A stretch of 19,629 nt of DNA, taken from the NCBI GenBank assembly GCA_964487925.1, contig CAZASZ010000037.1:1-19629 (forward strand), read 5' to 3'. The DNA is from RI-283 sp964487925 (GTDB taxonomy: Bacteria; Pseudomonadota; Gammaproteobacteria; SZUA-140). A program made the position numbers and the translations under genes. The notes beneath the pieces were generated by a model. It saw nothing but the letters and a program-made list of their open reading frames with translations, was not told the origin of the DNA and did no database searches. Numbering within the stretch: the first letter of the stretch is position 1; each line of letters begins with the position of its first letter. This document shows, piece by piece, positions 7,117 to 13,477 of the stretch.

Positions 7117-7722
7117 ATGAAACTCTATGCTTCGTTGACCTCCCCATATGCCCGCAAGGTGCGTATCGCTTTGATTGAGCTGTCTATTGCTCATGAATTT
7201 ATTGAGGAGTCACCCTTGGATCCTAATGCCAGGGTTGCTACGCTGAATCCGCTTGGCAAGGTGCCGCTGCTTGAACTTGATAATGGCGAGGTATTATTCA
7301 ATTCGCCAATGATCGTCGATTACCTTGATAGTCTGGTAGCGATGCCTCTGATTCCGGGGGATACTGAGATGCGTTGGCAAGTACAGCGCTGGCACGCACT
7401 GGGTGATGGTATCGCCGATGCCGTGGTTGCGCGCCTGCTTGAGTCTCGGCGCGACGAGGACAAGCAGGATAAGACCTTTATCGCCCGTCAAGAGGGTAAG
7501 GTTGCGGCGGCCTTGGAGTTTGCCAGTGCGCACTTATCGCGTGATGAATTCCTATGCGGGGCCGATCTGACCATGGCCGATATTGCCATGGCGGTGGCGT
7601 TGGACTATACCGACTTACGCTACCCTCATGACTGGCGGGCACAGCACCTCGAGTTGGCGCGCTGGTTGACGGCTATGGGGCGGCGTCCTTCATTCTCGGA
7701 TACGATACCGCCACAGGGTTAG
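7117..7722 (+). CDS. glutathione S-transferase family protein, YibF-like
   Basis: 201 residues, standard for soluble bacterial GSTs. The N-terminal thioredoxin-like half begins MKLYASLTSPYARKVRIALI, with LNPLGKVPLLE (cis-Pro) and NSPMIVDYLDS, the site that holds the glutamyl end of glutathione. The all-helical C-terminal half includes the LTMADIAMA motif. The sequence resembles E. coli YibF as I remember it ('SYTSPFVRKL', 'FNPLGKVPVL', 'DSPIIAEYI'). The substrate is unknown; glutathione-dependent detoxification is the general expectation. The open frame reaches up to 7051, but homology starts at the ATG at 7117, preceded by AGGG at suitable distance. The HIT gene follows 20 bases after the stop, so the two are probably co-transcribed. 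Confidence 0.88.
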   Translation: MKLYASLTSPYARKVRIALIELSIAHEFIEESPLDPNARVATLNPLGKVPLLELDNGEVLFNSPMIVDYLDSLVAMPLIPGDTEMRWQVQRWHALGDGIADAVVARLLESRRDEDKQDKTFIARQEGKVAAALEFASAHLSRDEFLCGADLTMADIAMAVALDYTDLRYPHDWRAQHLELARWLTAMGRRPSFSDTIPPQG

Positions 7723-7742
7723 AGGCTTTCGGTGTTGCTCCG

Positions 7743-8162
7743 ATGACGTCATGCCCGCTCTGTGCTCCTGAAGGGGACGATTGGACCCAGCTATGGTCCG
7801 ATGACCGATGCCGCGTCATCCTATGCCATGATAGCGATTATCCTGGCTTTTGCCGGGTGATCTGGGCGGCTCATGTCGCCGAGATGACCGATCTTGCCGA
7901 AGAGGATCGAGCGCATCTGATGGCTGTCGTCTGGGATGTTGAGGCCGTTCTGCGTGCGGTCATGATGCCCGACAAGGTCAATCTTGCCTCGCTCGGCAAT
8001 CAGGCGCCCCACTTGCACTGGCATGTCATTCCCCGTTTTGCCGACGATCGCCATTTCCCTGATCCGGTTTGGGCCGCTCCCCAACGTCAGGGGCGCGCTC
8101 ATAGCGTAGACCCGGTGCGCCTGCGCGCCGAGCTGACAGCCATCCGATCCTCCGTCGAATAG
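7743..8162 (+). CDS. HIT-family (histidine triad) nucleotide-binding protein
   Basis: 139 residues, a single HIT domain. The histidine triad HLHWHV has His90, His92 and His94, preceded by NLASLGNQAPH, which matches the Ap4A-hydrolase-like branch of the family. CPLC at residues 4-7 suggests an N-terminal metal-binding pair. Members hydrolyse dinucleoside polyphosphates or nucleotide conjugates in the cytoplasm; the actual substrate is not deducible here. It probably forms a two-gene unit with the GST, 20 bases upstream. Confidence 0.88.
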   Translation: MTSCPLCAPEGDDWTQLWSDDRCRVILCHDSDYPGFCRVIWAAHVAEMTDLAEEDRAHLMAVVWDVEAVLRAVMMPDKVNLASLGNQAPHLHWHVIPRFADDRHFPDPVWAAPQRQGRAHSVDPVRLRAELTAIRSSVE

Positions 8163-8178
8163 ATCTGATTCTTTATTT

Positions 8179-8194
8179 GGCTCGTTCGTGAGCC
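8179..8194 (+). terminator. possible weak terminator hairpin after the HIT gene
   Basis: GGCTC and GAGCC arms, extended by a G-U pair, enclose a TTCG loop. It starts 17 bases after the HIT stop. No T-run follows directly (only CTTTTT about 12 bases on), so termination is uncertain. Confidence 0.35.
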
Positions 8195-8226
8195 CGTATT
8201 CCAGCCTTTTTCCATGTGCTTTAGAC

Positions 8227-8255
8227 TTGACAAAGAAAGTAATACGTAAAATATT
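8227..8255 (+). promoter_or_regulatory. promoter of the small ORF / His-rich protein unit
   Basis: A perfect -35 TTGACA (8227-8232), a 17-base spacer and AATATT (8250-8255, four of six). The -10 region lies within a perfect 12-base palindrome, TAAAATATTTTA (8247-8258), which could be an operator. The leader to the small ORF is about 65 bases. Confidence 0.6.
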
Positions 8256-8258
8256 TTA
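8247..8258. promoter_or_regulatory. AT-rich palindrome overlapping the -10, candidate operator
   Basis: TAAAATATTTTA is exactly self-complementary and covers the -10 box. This is a typical position for repressor action, possibly metal-responsive given the His-rich gene downstream. AT-rich palindromes also occur by chance. Confidence 0.35.
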
Positions 8259-8328
8259 ATCATACCGCATACGAGTAAGCCCAATCGGGTCTCCGCGGTT
8301 CAGATCAAATCGAGAAGGAGGAGTCTTT

Positions 8329-8508
8329 ATGTTCAAACGGATTTTCAAAGGGATATACGGAGCAAAAAAAACTCAGGAGCGATTTTGTGATGGTGACTCG
8401 TCTCGGCATCCGGAATGTTTTTGCAGTGTTCCTGGACAGGGATCATTTCTGCCTTCCTGGGATGGTCGGGTGATTCCCTTGCGTAAGTCGCGCTTTGGGC
8501 GTGGGTGA
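8329..8508 (+). CDS. small hypothetical protein, 59 residues, Cys-containing
   Basis: A small open frame starting MFKRIFKGIYGAKK and ending LRKSRFGRG. It is supported by an excellent ribosome-binding site, AAGGAGG (8315-8321, seven-base spacing), and the promoter at 8227. It is basic, with Cys20, Cys30 and Cys32 and a basic N-terminal helix; I recognise no family. It could be a real small protein of a metal-handling unit or a leader peptide controlling the His-rich gene 122 bases downstream. The ribosome-binding site is the strongest argument for translation. Confidence 0.5.
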   Translation: MFKRIFKGIYGAKKTQERFCDGDSSRHPECFCSVPGQGSFLPSWDGRVIPLRKSRFGRG

Positions 8509-8557
8509 ACTCGAAAATACTAAACGAGAACCGGCGAATGGACGCGCCTTGTCGGAA

Positions 8558-8601
8558 CCGAGACCAGGGAATGACCTTGGATCCGCCGGTCAGGGTCTCG
8601 G
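8558..8601 (+). ncRNA. possible structured leader of the His-rich gene
   Basis: CCGAGACC (8558-8565) and GGTCTCGG (8594-8601) form a perfect 8-bp stem enclosing 28 bases. It ends 17 bases before the GGAGG ribosome site of the His-rich gene. The 3' arm lies next to CCGG repeats (8586-8605) that could pair alternatively. It matches no riboswitch class I know. The rest of the 122-base gap is featureless. Confidence 0.3.
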
Positions 8602-8630
8602 CCGGTACAACCCTTAACGGAGGAAAACCC

Positions 8631-8894
8631 ATGAAAGACAATCATCCCCATACCCACAGCCATGAACACGAACACGGTCATGAACACGAACACAAACATC
8701 ACCATCCGGATGGGACCGAGCATGCGCATCCGCACTCACATACCCATGCCCACGGCCATGACCACGAACACGAGCACGAACATGATCACGCGGGTGGTGG
8801 ACACGGTCACCCTCACAAAGCGGACGAACTAGATGACCATGGACATGTCCATTCTGGACATGACGACGAGATGCACAACCACGGCCATTCTTAA
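8631..8894 (+). CDS. histidine-rich metal-binding protein
   Basis: 87 residues, of which 34 are His, mostly alternating with Glu, Gly, Asp, Ser or Thr (HSHEHEHGHEHEHKHHH and similar runs). There is no Cys and no signal peptide, so the protein is probably cytoplasmic and unfolded without metal. Such composition strongly suggests binding of nickel, zinc, cobalt or copper as store, buffer or chaperone, like the His-rich tails of HypB, SlyD or CDF/ZIP transporters and the Hpn proteins of Helicobacter. Here it stands as a free protein, with no transporter domain attached. GGAGG at 8619-8623 (seven-base spacing) fixes the ATG at 8631 over an upstream GTG at 8505. A clear terminator follows. No nickel enzyme or metal transporter is in the window, so the metal cannot be named. 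Confidence 0.75.
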   Translation: MKDNHPHTHSHEHEHGHEHEHKHHHPDGTEHAHPHSHTHAHGHDHEHEHEHDHAGGGHGHPHKADELDDHGHVHSGHDDEMHNHGHS

Positions 8895-8941
8895 ACGCCG
8901 AAACTATATAGCTTCCAAAACCCCTTAATCACTCATCTTGC

Positions 8942-8970
8942 GCCCCGTCTTTTTTGGCGGGGCTTTTTTT
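8942..8970 (+). terminator. rho-independent terminator after the His-rich gene
   Basis: GCCCCG (8942-8947) pairs perfectly with CGGGGC (8958-8963), followed by seven T (8964-8970). It ends the His-rich unit and separates it from lptM. Confidence 0.85.
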
Positions 8971-9055
8971 CGGGTTTTTTGTGGATCAGAGGCTCCCGAC
9001 GTCCAGGTACTCTGTGTCTACGGAATTCTTTGCTAAGATTGATACTCATTTACTT

Positions 9056-9060
9056 GAGGG
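9056..9060 (+). promoter_or_regulatory. ribosome-binding site deciding the lptM start
   Basis: GAGGG eight bases before the TTG at 9069. No other start codon in this frame has such a site, and the resulting signal peptide has normal length. Confidence 0.55.
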
Positions 9061-9068
9061 CCGAGTCC

Positions 9069-9191
9069 TTGCGCCATTTCCTGCCGTTTCTTGTCTTGCT
9101 GATCCTGCTCTTGTCCGCTTGTGGGCAGAAAGGCCCGTTATATTTGCCGGACGAGGCGGACGCCAAGTCTTCGGCTGCCTTGTCTGACTAG
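9069..9191 (+). CDS. lptM: LptM-type small lipoprotein (formerly YifL)
   Basis: With the TTG start the product has 40 residues. It has a short basic N-terminus, a leucine-rich hydrophobic core and the lipobox LLSAC with Cys18, followed directly by the family signature CGQKGPLYLP. LptM is an outer-membrane lipoprotein that assists maturation of the LptDE lipopolysaccharide translocon. Forty residues is short compared with about 67 in E. coli, but the variable tail is commonly reduced. It precedes lysA by 18 bases, a neighbourhood known from pseudomonads. A longer frame from 8979 would add a basic stretch before the signal peptide and has no ribosome site. Confidence 0.82.
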   Translation: MRHFLPFLVLLILLLSACGQKGPLYLPDEADAKSSAALSD

Positions 9192-9209
9192 CTCGTATCC
9201 AGGGGTTCG

Positions 9210-10460
9210 ATGGATTTTTTCAATTATGTAGACGGCCGCTTGTGCGCCGAGGGCGTGGCGTTGGAGTCGATTGGCGAGCGCTTCGGGACGCCGTGTTATG
9301 TCTATTCTCGAGCCACGATCGAGCGTCATTGGCATGCCTTCGACGATGCCTTTGGCGATCGCCCTCATCTGATCTGTTATGCGGTCAAGGCCAATTCCAA
9401 TTTGGCGATTTTGAACCTATTGGGTCGCCTCGGTTCGGGATTCGACATTGTTTCGGGAGGCGAACTGGCGAGGGTATTGAAGGCCGGTGGGGAGTCATCC
9501 AAGGTCGTTTTTTCTGGAGTGGGTAAGGCAGCCGATGAGATCCGACAGGCGCTTGATGCCGGGATTCGTTGTTTTAATGTCGAGTCAGTCAGCGAGCTGG
9601 AACGCATCGACGAGATCGCCCGCGCGATGGGGCGGCGTGCGCCCGTATCGTTGCGCATCAATCCGGATGTGGATGCCCGGACCCATCCCTATATCTCGAC
9701 AGGCCTCCGCGACAATAAGTTCGGGATCCCGTTCGAGGAGGCCATACAGGTTTATCAAAAGGCCGTGACACTGGCGGGCCTTGATGTCGTCGGTCTGGAT
9801 TGTCATATCGGCTCCCAGCTGACCGATACGGCGCCCTATGTCGATGCGCTTGATCGAGTGCTCCATCTGGCCAATGCGCTCAAAGGGCAGGGCATTACGC
9901 TGCGTCATCTCGACCTCGGTGGCGGGTTGGGCGTGCGTTATCAGCATGAGACGCCGCCGTTGCCGGCCGAATATGTCGAGGCTCTGCGTAGCCGGCTTGA
10001 GGGAATTGACTATGAAATCATCGTTGAACCGGGGCGCGCGATCGCGGCGAACGCCGGCGTGCTGCTGACCCGGGTCGAATATCTCAAGGATCAATCCGGG
10101 CGCTATTTTGCGGTTGTCGATGCAGCCATGAACGATTTGCTGAGGCCAGCGCTCTATGGCGCCTGGCAGGCAATCGTGCCCGTTCGGGAACACTCCGACG
10201 CGGTCGTGCGGACTTACGATGTCGTGGGACCTGTCTGCGAGACCGGAGATTTCCTGGGTAAGGAGCGGCAGTTGGCGATAGTTCAAGGAGATCTCCTCGC
10301 CGTACGTTCCGCCGGGGCATATGGTTTCACGATGAGTTCAAACTATAACAGTCGGCCGCGTGCGGCTGAGGTTATGGTCGATGGTGATCAATGTCATTTG
10401 GTGCGTGCACGGGAGCGCATCGAGGATCTGTATCAGGGCGAATCCTGCTTGCCAAACTGA
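9210..10460 (+). CDS. lysA: diaminopimelate decarboxylase
   Basis: 416 residues, the usual length. It catalyses the last step of lysine synthesis, meso-diaminopimelate to lysine, in the cytoplasm. It is a PLP enzyme of the alanine-racemase fold with Lys60 in YAVKANSN, CHIGSQ with His199, the phosphate-binding LGGGLGV, EPGRAIAANAG (273-283), and CETGD with Cys343, the residue donated across the dimer interface. The ATG at 9210 is preceded by AGGGG. In many gammaproteobacteria dapF follows; here a different gene does. Confidence 0.96.
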   Translation: MDFFNYVDGRLCAEGVALESIGERFGTPCYVYSRATIERHWHAFDDAFGDRPHLICYAVKANSNLAILNLLGRLGSGFDIVSGGELARVLKAGGESSKVVFSGVGKAADEIRQALDAGIRCFNVESVSELERIDEIARAMGRRAPVSLRINPDVDARTHPYISTGLRDNKFGIPFEEAIQVYQKAVTLAGLDVVGLDCHIGSQLTDTAPYVDALDRVLHLANALKGQGITLRHLDLGGGLGVRYQHETPPLPAEYVEALRSRLEGIDYEIIVEPGRAIAANAGVLLTRVEYLKDQSGRYFAVVDAAMNDLLRPALYGAWQAIVPVREHSDAVVRTYDVVGPVCETGDFLGKERQLAIVQGDLLAVRSAGAYGFTMSSNYNSRPRAAEVMVDGDQCHLVRARERIEDLYQGESCLPN

Positions 10461-10502
10461 TTGGCGCGGAACTCATCGCGCTGGTTGCGGTCTTTAATTT
10501 CA

Positions 10503-11201
10503 ATGAAACGACGCCCCGAACCTGAACTCATGGATGATCCGGATCAGGCCTTGGCTTATGCCGAGGCGGATTTTGAACAGCCTCATACGATGTTTGTCGA
10601 GGACTGTCTGGTATTTTTTGAATCCATTCAGGTTGATCCCCGGCATATTTTGGACCTGGGCTGCGGGCCGGGCGATATCGTGGCGCGATTGGCTGGTCGC
10701 CTTTCCTTTGACCGTTTCGACGCTGTCGATGGATCGGTGGCCATGATCGAACTTGCGCGTCGGCGACTGTTGTCGGCTGGGCTGACCGAGCGGGTTCATC
10801 TCATCCAAGGCCACATCCCAGACGATCTTTCCGAACTCACGGCCTACGACGCGATCATCAGCAACAGCATCTTGCACCATCTAAACGATCCTATGGATCT
10901 TTGGCGCGTGATCAAGCAGCTGGGGCGGCCGGGTGCCGCGGTCTTCATCATGGACCTCCGTCGGCCGGAATCCGAGTATGCGGCGCGAGCATTGGTGAAT
11001 GAGTATGCGGCTGACGAGCCGGAAGTCCTACGCCACGATTTCTACCATTCACTATTGGCGGCCTATCGCCTTGACGAGGTGACGGCGCAATTGGCAGCCT
11101 CAGGCCTGACGGAACTTTCGGTCTCGGAGCCTACGGATCGTCATCTGATCGTTTGTGGGCGGATTTCTGAAACAGATGTACACAAAACCGTATTGATCTA
11201 G
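10503..11201 (+). CDS. class I SAM-dependent methyltransferase, substrate unknown
   Basis: 232 residues from the ATG at 10503 (MKRRPEPELMDDPDQ). The Rossmann methyltransferase core shows motif I ILDLGCGPGDIVARLA, an acidic end FDAVDGS, and NSILHHLNDP as the motif IV/V region. The N-terminal part (PDQALAYAEADFEQPH) and the C-terminal 70 residues do not suggest a particular substrate class. It lies 42 bases after lysA, in the place where dapF is often found, and is probably co-transcribed. A TTG at 10461 could extend the protein by 14 residues, but these look non-homologous; neither start has a strong ribosome site. A small-molecule or tRNA/protein target cannot be chosen from sequence alone. 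Confidence 0.8.
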   Translation: MKRRPEPELMDDPDQALAYAEADFEQPHTMFVEDCLVFFESIQVDPRHILDLGCGPGDIVARLAGRLSFDRFDAVDGSVAMIELARRRLLSAGLTERVHLIQGHIPDDLSELTAYDAIISNSILHHLNDPMDLWRVIKQLGRPGAAVFIMDLRRPESEYAARALVNEYAADEPEVLRHDFYHSLLAAYRLDEVTAQLAASGLTELSVSEPTDRHLIVCGRISETDVHKTVLI

Positions 11202-11281
11202 CGTATCGTATCGCATTGCCTATGATGCCGTCGGTTATCGAGCCGATAGTATTAATCAGAACATTTTCATATGGTGTAGTT

Positions 11282-12397
11282 ATGACGGAACAAAAAGACA
11301 GAGTGCTCGTCTGGGATCTGCCGACGCGAGTGTTTCATTGGCTGCTGGTCTTGAGCGTCGCCGCTTGCTGGTTGACCTCGGACGATGATCGCTATCTCTA
11401 CATCCATGTCTTTGCGGGGTACTCCACGTTCGCGTTGTTGATGTTCAGACTGGGGTGGGGCATCTTTGGGACGCATCATGCCCGTTTCCGCACCTTCGCC
11501 TATGAATGGCCATCGGTGACGGCCTATTTGAAGGGCTTGCTCAATGGTCAGGCGGCGCGCCACCTCGGTCACAATCCAGCTGGGTCATGGGCCATCTTTT
11601 TGATGATCACGTTGACCTTGCTTGTCACGGTCTTCGGCATCTTGCTGTTTGGCGGCGAGGAAGGACACGGGCCGCTTTCCCGTTATGTAACCTGGGCCAT
11701 GGGCGATTTGGCCAGGCCCGTGCATGAATTCCTGGCATGGGCCCTGCTGGCGGTCGTCGGCCTGCATCTCTGCGGCGTTATTGTCGAGAGTTTCTGGCAC
11801 AAGGAGAACCTGGCGGTGGCCATGATTACCGGCTATAAGGATGGCGGCGATGGTGTTGGCGAAGGACACGTAACCCATAGGGGCATTGTGGGCGTCGTCG
11901 TCATGGTTGCGATGTTGCTCTTTGCCGGCTACTTCTTCCGCGGTTACGTGACGTCGACCAAGGACAATCCCTTCCTGCCCTTTGCGGGGACCCAGTTGCC
12001 GACCGACGATGTGTGGCGCTCGGAATGCAGTGACTGCCATATGCTCTACCATCCTACGCTGCTGCCGGCGCGCTCGTGGAAGCGGATGATCGAGGAGCAG
12101 CACAAGCACTTTGATGAGGATCTGGATATCGATGAGGATACGCTGGCCGTGATCGAAAAGTTTCTTGTCAATCACGCCGCGGACAATCGCTTGACCGAGC
12201 CGGCCCGAAAGATTTTCGACTCGATACCACCTCATGAGTCTCCGCTGCAAGTCACCGAGACCCCGTACTGGAAGCAGAAGCACCACGAGATCAGCGCCGC
12301 TGACTGGAAAAAGGTGCATGGCCATGGCGATTGTACGGCCTGTCATGCCGACGCCAAAGATGGCACCTTCGAGGATGCGGAGATGCGCTTGCCGTGA
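11282..12397 (+). CDS. cytochrome b561-type membrane domain fused to diheme cytochrome c
   Basis: 371 residues. The first 225 form a cytochrome b561/Ni-hydrogenase b-subunit-like domain opening VLVWDLPTRVFHWLLVLS, with about five membrane segments and candidate heme b ligands His19, His42, His148 and His162. The last 140 residues match the diheme cytochrome c (DHC) domain, with heme sites CSDCH (249-253) and CTACH (351-355) and the spaced SWKRMIEEQHKHF motif. The arrangement should pass electrons between the quinone pool and periplasmic carriers. The start at 11282 fits the b561 N-terminus; upstream codons from 11216 do not. The gene follows the methyltransferase by 80 bases, with no clear promoter seen, and precedes an unknown gene by 40 bases. 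Its electron donor or acceptor is not encoded nearby. Confidence 0.88.
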   Translation: MTEQKDRVLVWDLPTRVFHWLLVLSVAACWLTSDDDRYLYIHVFAGYSTFALLMFRLGWGIFGTHHARFRTFAYEWPSVTAYLKGLLNGQAARHLGHNPAGSWAIFLMITLTLLVTVFGILLFGGEEGHGPLSRYVTWAMGDLARPVHEFLAWALLAVVGLHLCGVIVESFWHKENLAVAMITGYKDGGDGVGEGHVTHRGIVGVVVMVAMLLFAGYFFRGYVTSTKDNPFLPFAGTQLPTDDVWRSECSDCHMLYHPTLLPARSWKRMIEEQHKHFDEDLDIDEDTLAVIEKFLVNHAADNRLTEPARKIFDSIPPHESPLQVTETPYWKQKHHEISAADWKKVHGHGDCTACHADAKDGTFEDAEMRLP

Positions 12398-12437
12398 TGC
12401 AAGAGTATGATCTCAGACAGGATACGGCGAGTGACTA

Positions 12438-12914
12438 ATGCGGATGAAGATGAACCTGAATAAAGACGAATACCGTCAACTGCTTGAAATGATCGAGATC
12501 GCGGCCTGGGTGCTGGGCGCCCATAGCGATCCGCCTGGTGAAGCTCTGACCCGTTATGAGGGACTCTATCAGAAACTACTGAAGATCGCGGCGGAGGGCG
12601 GTCAAGGCTCGCTGGTCGTTGAGGATCCGGAGTCGGGACGACTGCGTCTGAGTCCAAGCTTCGATGATACCGGCATGATGAGTGATATCGACGAATATGA
12701 AGAATCGGTCTTTTGGGGGACGCTGGCCTTCAAACTGGCCGTTCGTGATCTCTGCAAGCAGATTGGCGAGGATGCCTACATGGCGTTGGATCCTGTTGAT
12801 CGGGCCGAGCGCATCATGGAGATCGAGGCCGTCTATGACCATGAACTTGACAATCATGGTCTCGAGAATCTGGGTTTCGAGAGTCTGGAAAAGCGGCCGT
12901 CTAATTATCATTAG
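12438..12914 (+). CDS. conserved-looking hypothetical acidic protein
   Basis: 158 residues, cytoplasmic, no membrane segment, largely helical and rich in Glu and Asp. I do not recognise a domain. Visible elements are an N-terminal helix NKDEYRQLLEMIEIAAWVLG, a mid-region strand set ('SLVVEDPESGRLRLS') and a C-terminal helix ending 'EIEAVYDHELDNHGLENL'. Codon use resembles its neighbours and the frame is intact, so it is probably a real gene. It lies 40 bases after the cytochrome and may be in the same unit. ATGs at 12444 and 12450 are alternative starts. Confidence 0.7.
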   Translation: MRMKMNLNKDEYRQLLEMIEIAAWVLGAHSDPPGEALTRYEGLYQKLLKIAAEGGQGSLVVEDPESGRLRLSPSFDDTGMMSDIDEYEESVFWGTLAFKLAVRDLCKQIGEDAYMALDPVDRAERIMEIEAVYDHELDNHGLENLGFESLEKRPSNYH

Positions 12915-12994
12915 AGGGCAGAGGAAAGATAACAGAATAAAGTGTTTCAATCGCTTCGCGATTTCGACTTTGTGTCCTTACTTTCCTCTGCCTT
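12915..12994. repeat. nested inverted repeat filling a convergent gene junction
   Basis: AGGGCAGAGGAAAG (12915-12928) faces CTTTCCTCTGCCTT (12981-12994). Twelve inner pairs are perfect, and the others include one G-T pair. Inside the 52-base loop lies a second perfect hairpin, AATCGC-TTC-GCGATT (12949-12963). The outer arms abut the stop of the acidic protein on one side and the trmL stop on the other. There is no T-run, so it is not a textbook terminator. It could be a bidirectional terminator or a small palindromic mobile-type repeat. Confidence 0.6.
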
Positions 12995-13450
12995 TCAGCA
13001 AAACCCCTGTTGCCGCCAAGCCTCGTATAGCACGACTGCCGCCGCATTCGATAGATTCAGGCTGCGGCTGTTGGGTTGCATCGGGATGCGTAGGCTCCCG
13101 CCTGAATCACAGCGTGCCATGACCTCGTCCGGTAGCCCACGGGTCTCCGGGCCCAGGATGAGGGCATCGCCATCTCGGTAGTCGACATCATCGTAACGGG
13201 TCGCGCCTCGCGTTGAGATTGCGAACAACCGACAGGGCGATACCTGTTCGACAAATCCATCGAAACTCTCGTAGGTCCGGACGGGCGCGAACTCATGATA
13301 GTCGAGACCGGCGCGACGCAGTCGGCGGTCGTCGAGCGTGAAGCCAAGTGGTTCGATCATATGCAGGCTTGCCCCCGTGTTGGCGCACAGGCGTATAATG
13401 TTGCCGGTATTCGGGGGGATCTCCGGCTCAAAGAGGACGATGTGAAACAT
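12995..13450 (-). CDS. trmL: tRNA (cytidine/uridine-34 2'-O)-methyltransferase TrmL
   Basis: 151 residues, a minimal SPOUT methyltransferase. It methylates the wobble-base ribose of tRNA-Leu isoacceptors. The start MFHIVLFEPEIPPNTGNIIR with LCANTG is the family signature. GPETRGLP (100-107) and IPMQPNSRSLNLSNAAAVVL (122-141) build the trefoil knot that holds SAM. There is no extra domain, as expected for TrmL. No clear ribosome-binding site precedes the ATG at 13450. It is divergent from pyrD with only 27 bases between, so each promoter must reach into the other gene or be very compact. Confidence 0.93.
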   Translation of the reverse strand: MFHIVLFEPEIPPNTGNIIRLCANTGASLHMIEPLGFTLDDRRLRRAGLDYHEFAPVRTYESFDGFVEQVSPCRLFAISTRGATRYDDVDYRDGDALILGPETRGLPDEVMARCDSGGSLRIPMQPNSRSLNLSNAAAVVLYEAWRQQGFC

Positions 13451-13477
13451 GATTTTGTGTCATAGGTTAAGGGTTCA

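Noticed and set aside
8505..8630. GTG start at 8505 for the His-rich protein, coupled to the small ORF by a GTGA overlap
   Set aside because: The added 42 residues have no His and no ribosome site of their own, while GGAGG stands correctly before the ATG at 8631.
8640..8890. His-codon repeats as a CRISPR or tandem DNA repeat
   Set aside because: The CAC/CAT-rich stretch is irregular at DNA level, with no constant spacers. It is explained by a His-rich reading frame with a good ribosome site and stop.
9585..10286. Minus-strand frame of 233 codons opposite lysA
   Set aside because: lysA is certain and the opposite frame shows no protein features.
11585..12346. Minus-strand frame of 253 codons opposite the b561-cytochrome c gene
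   Set aside because: It is a shadow of the plus-strand gene, whose heme motifs are unmistakable.
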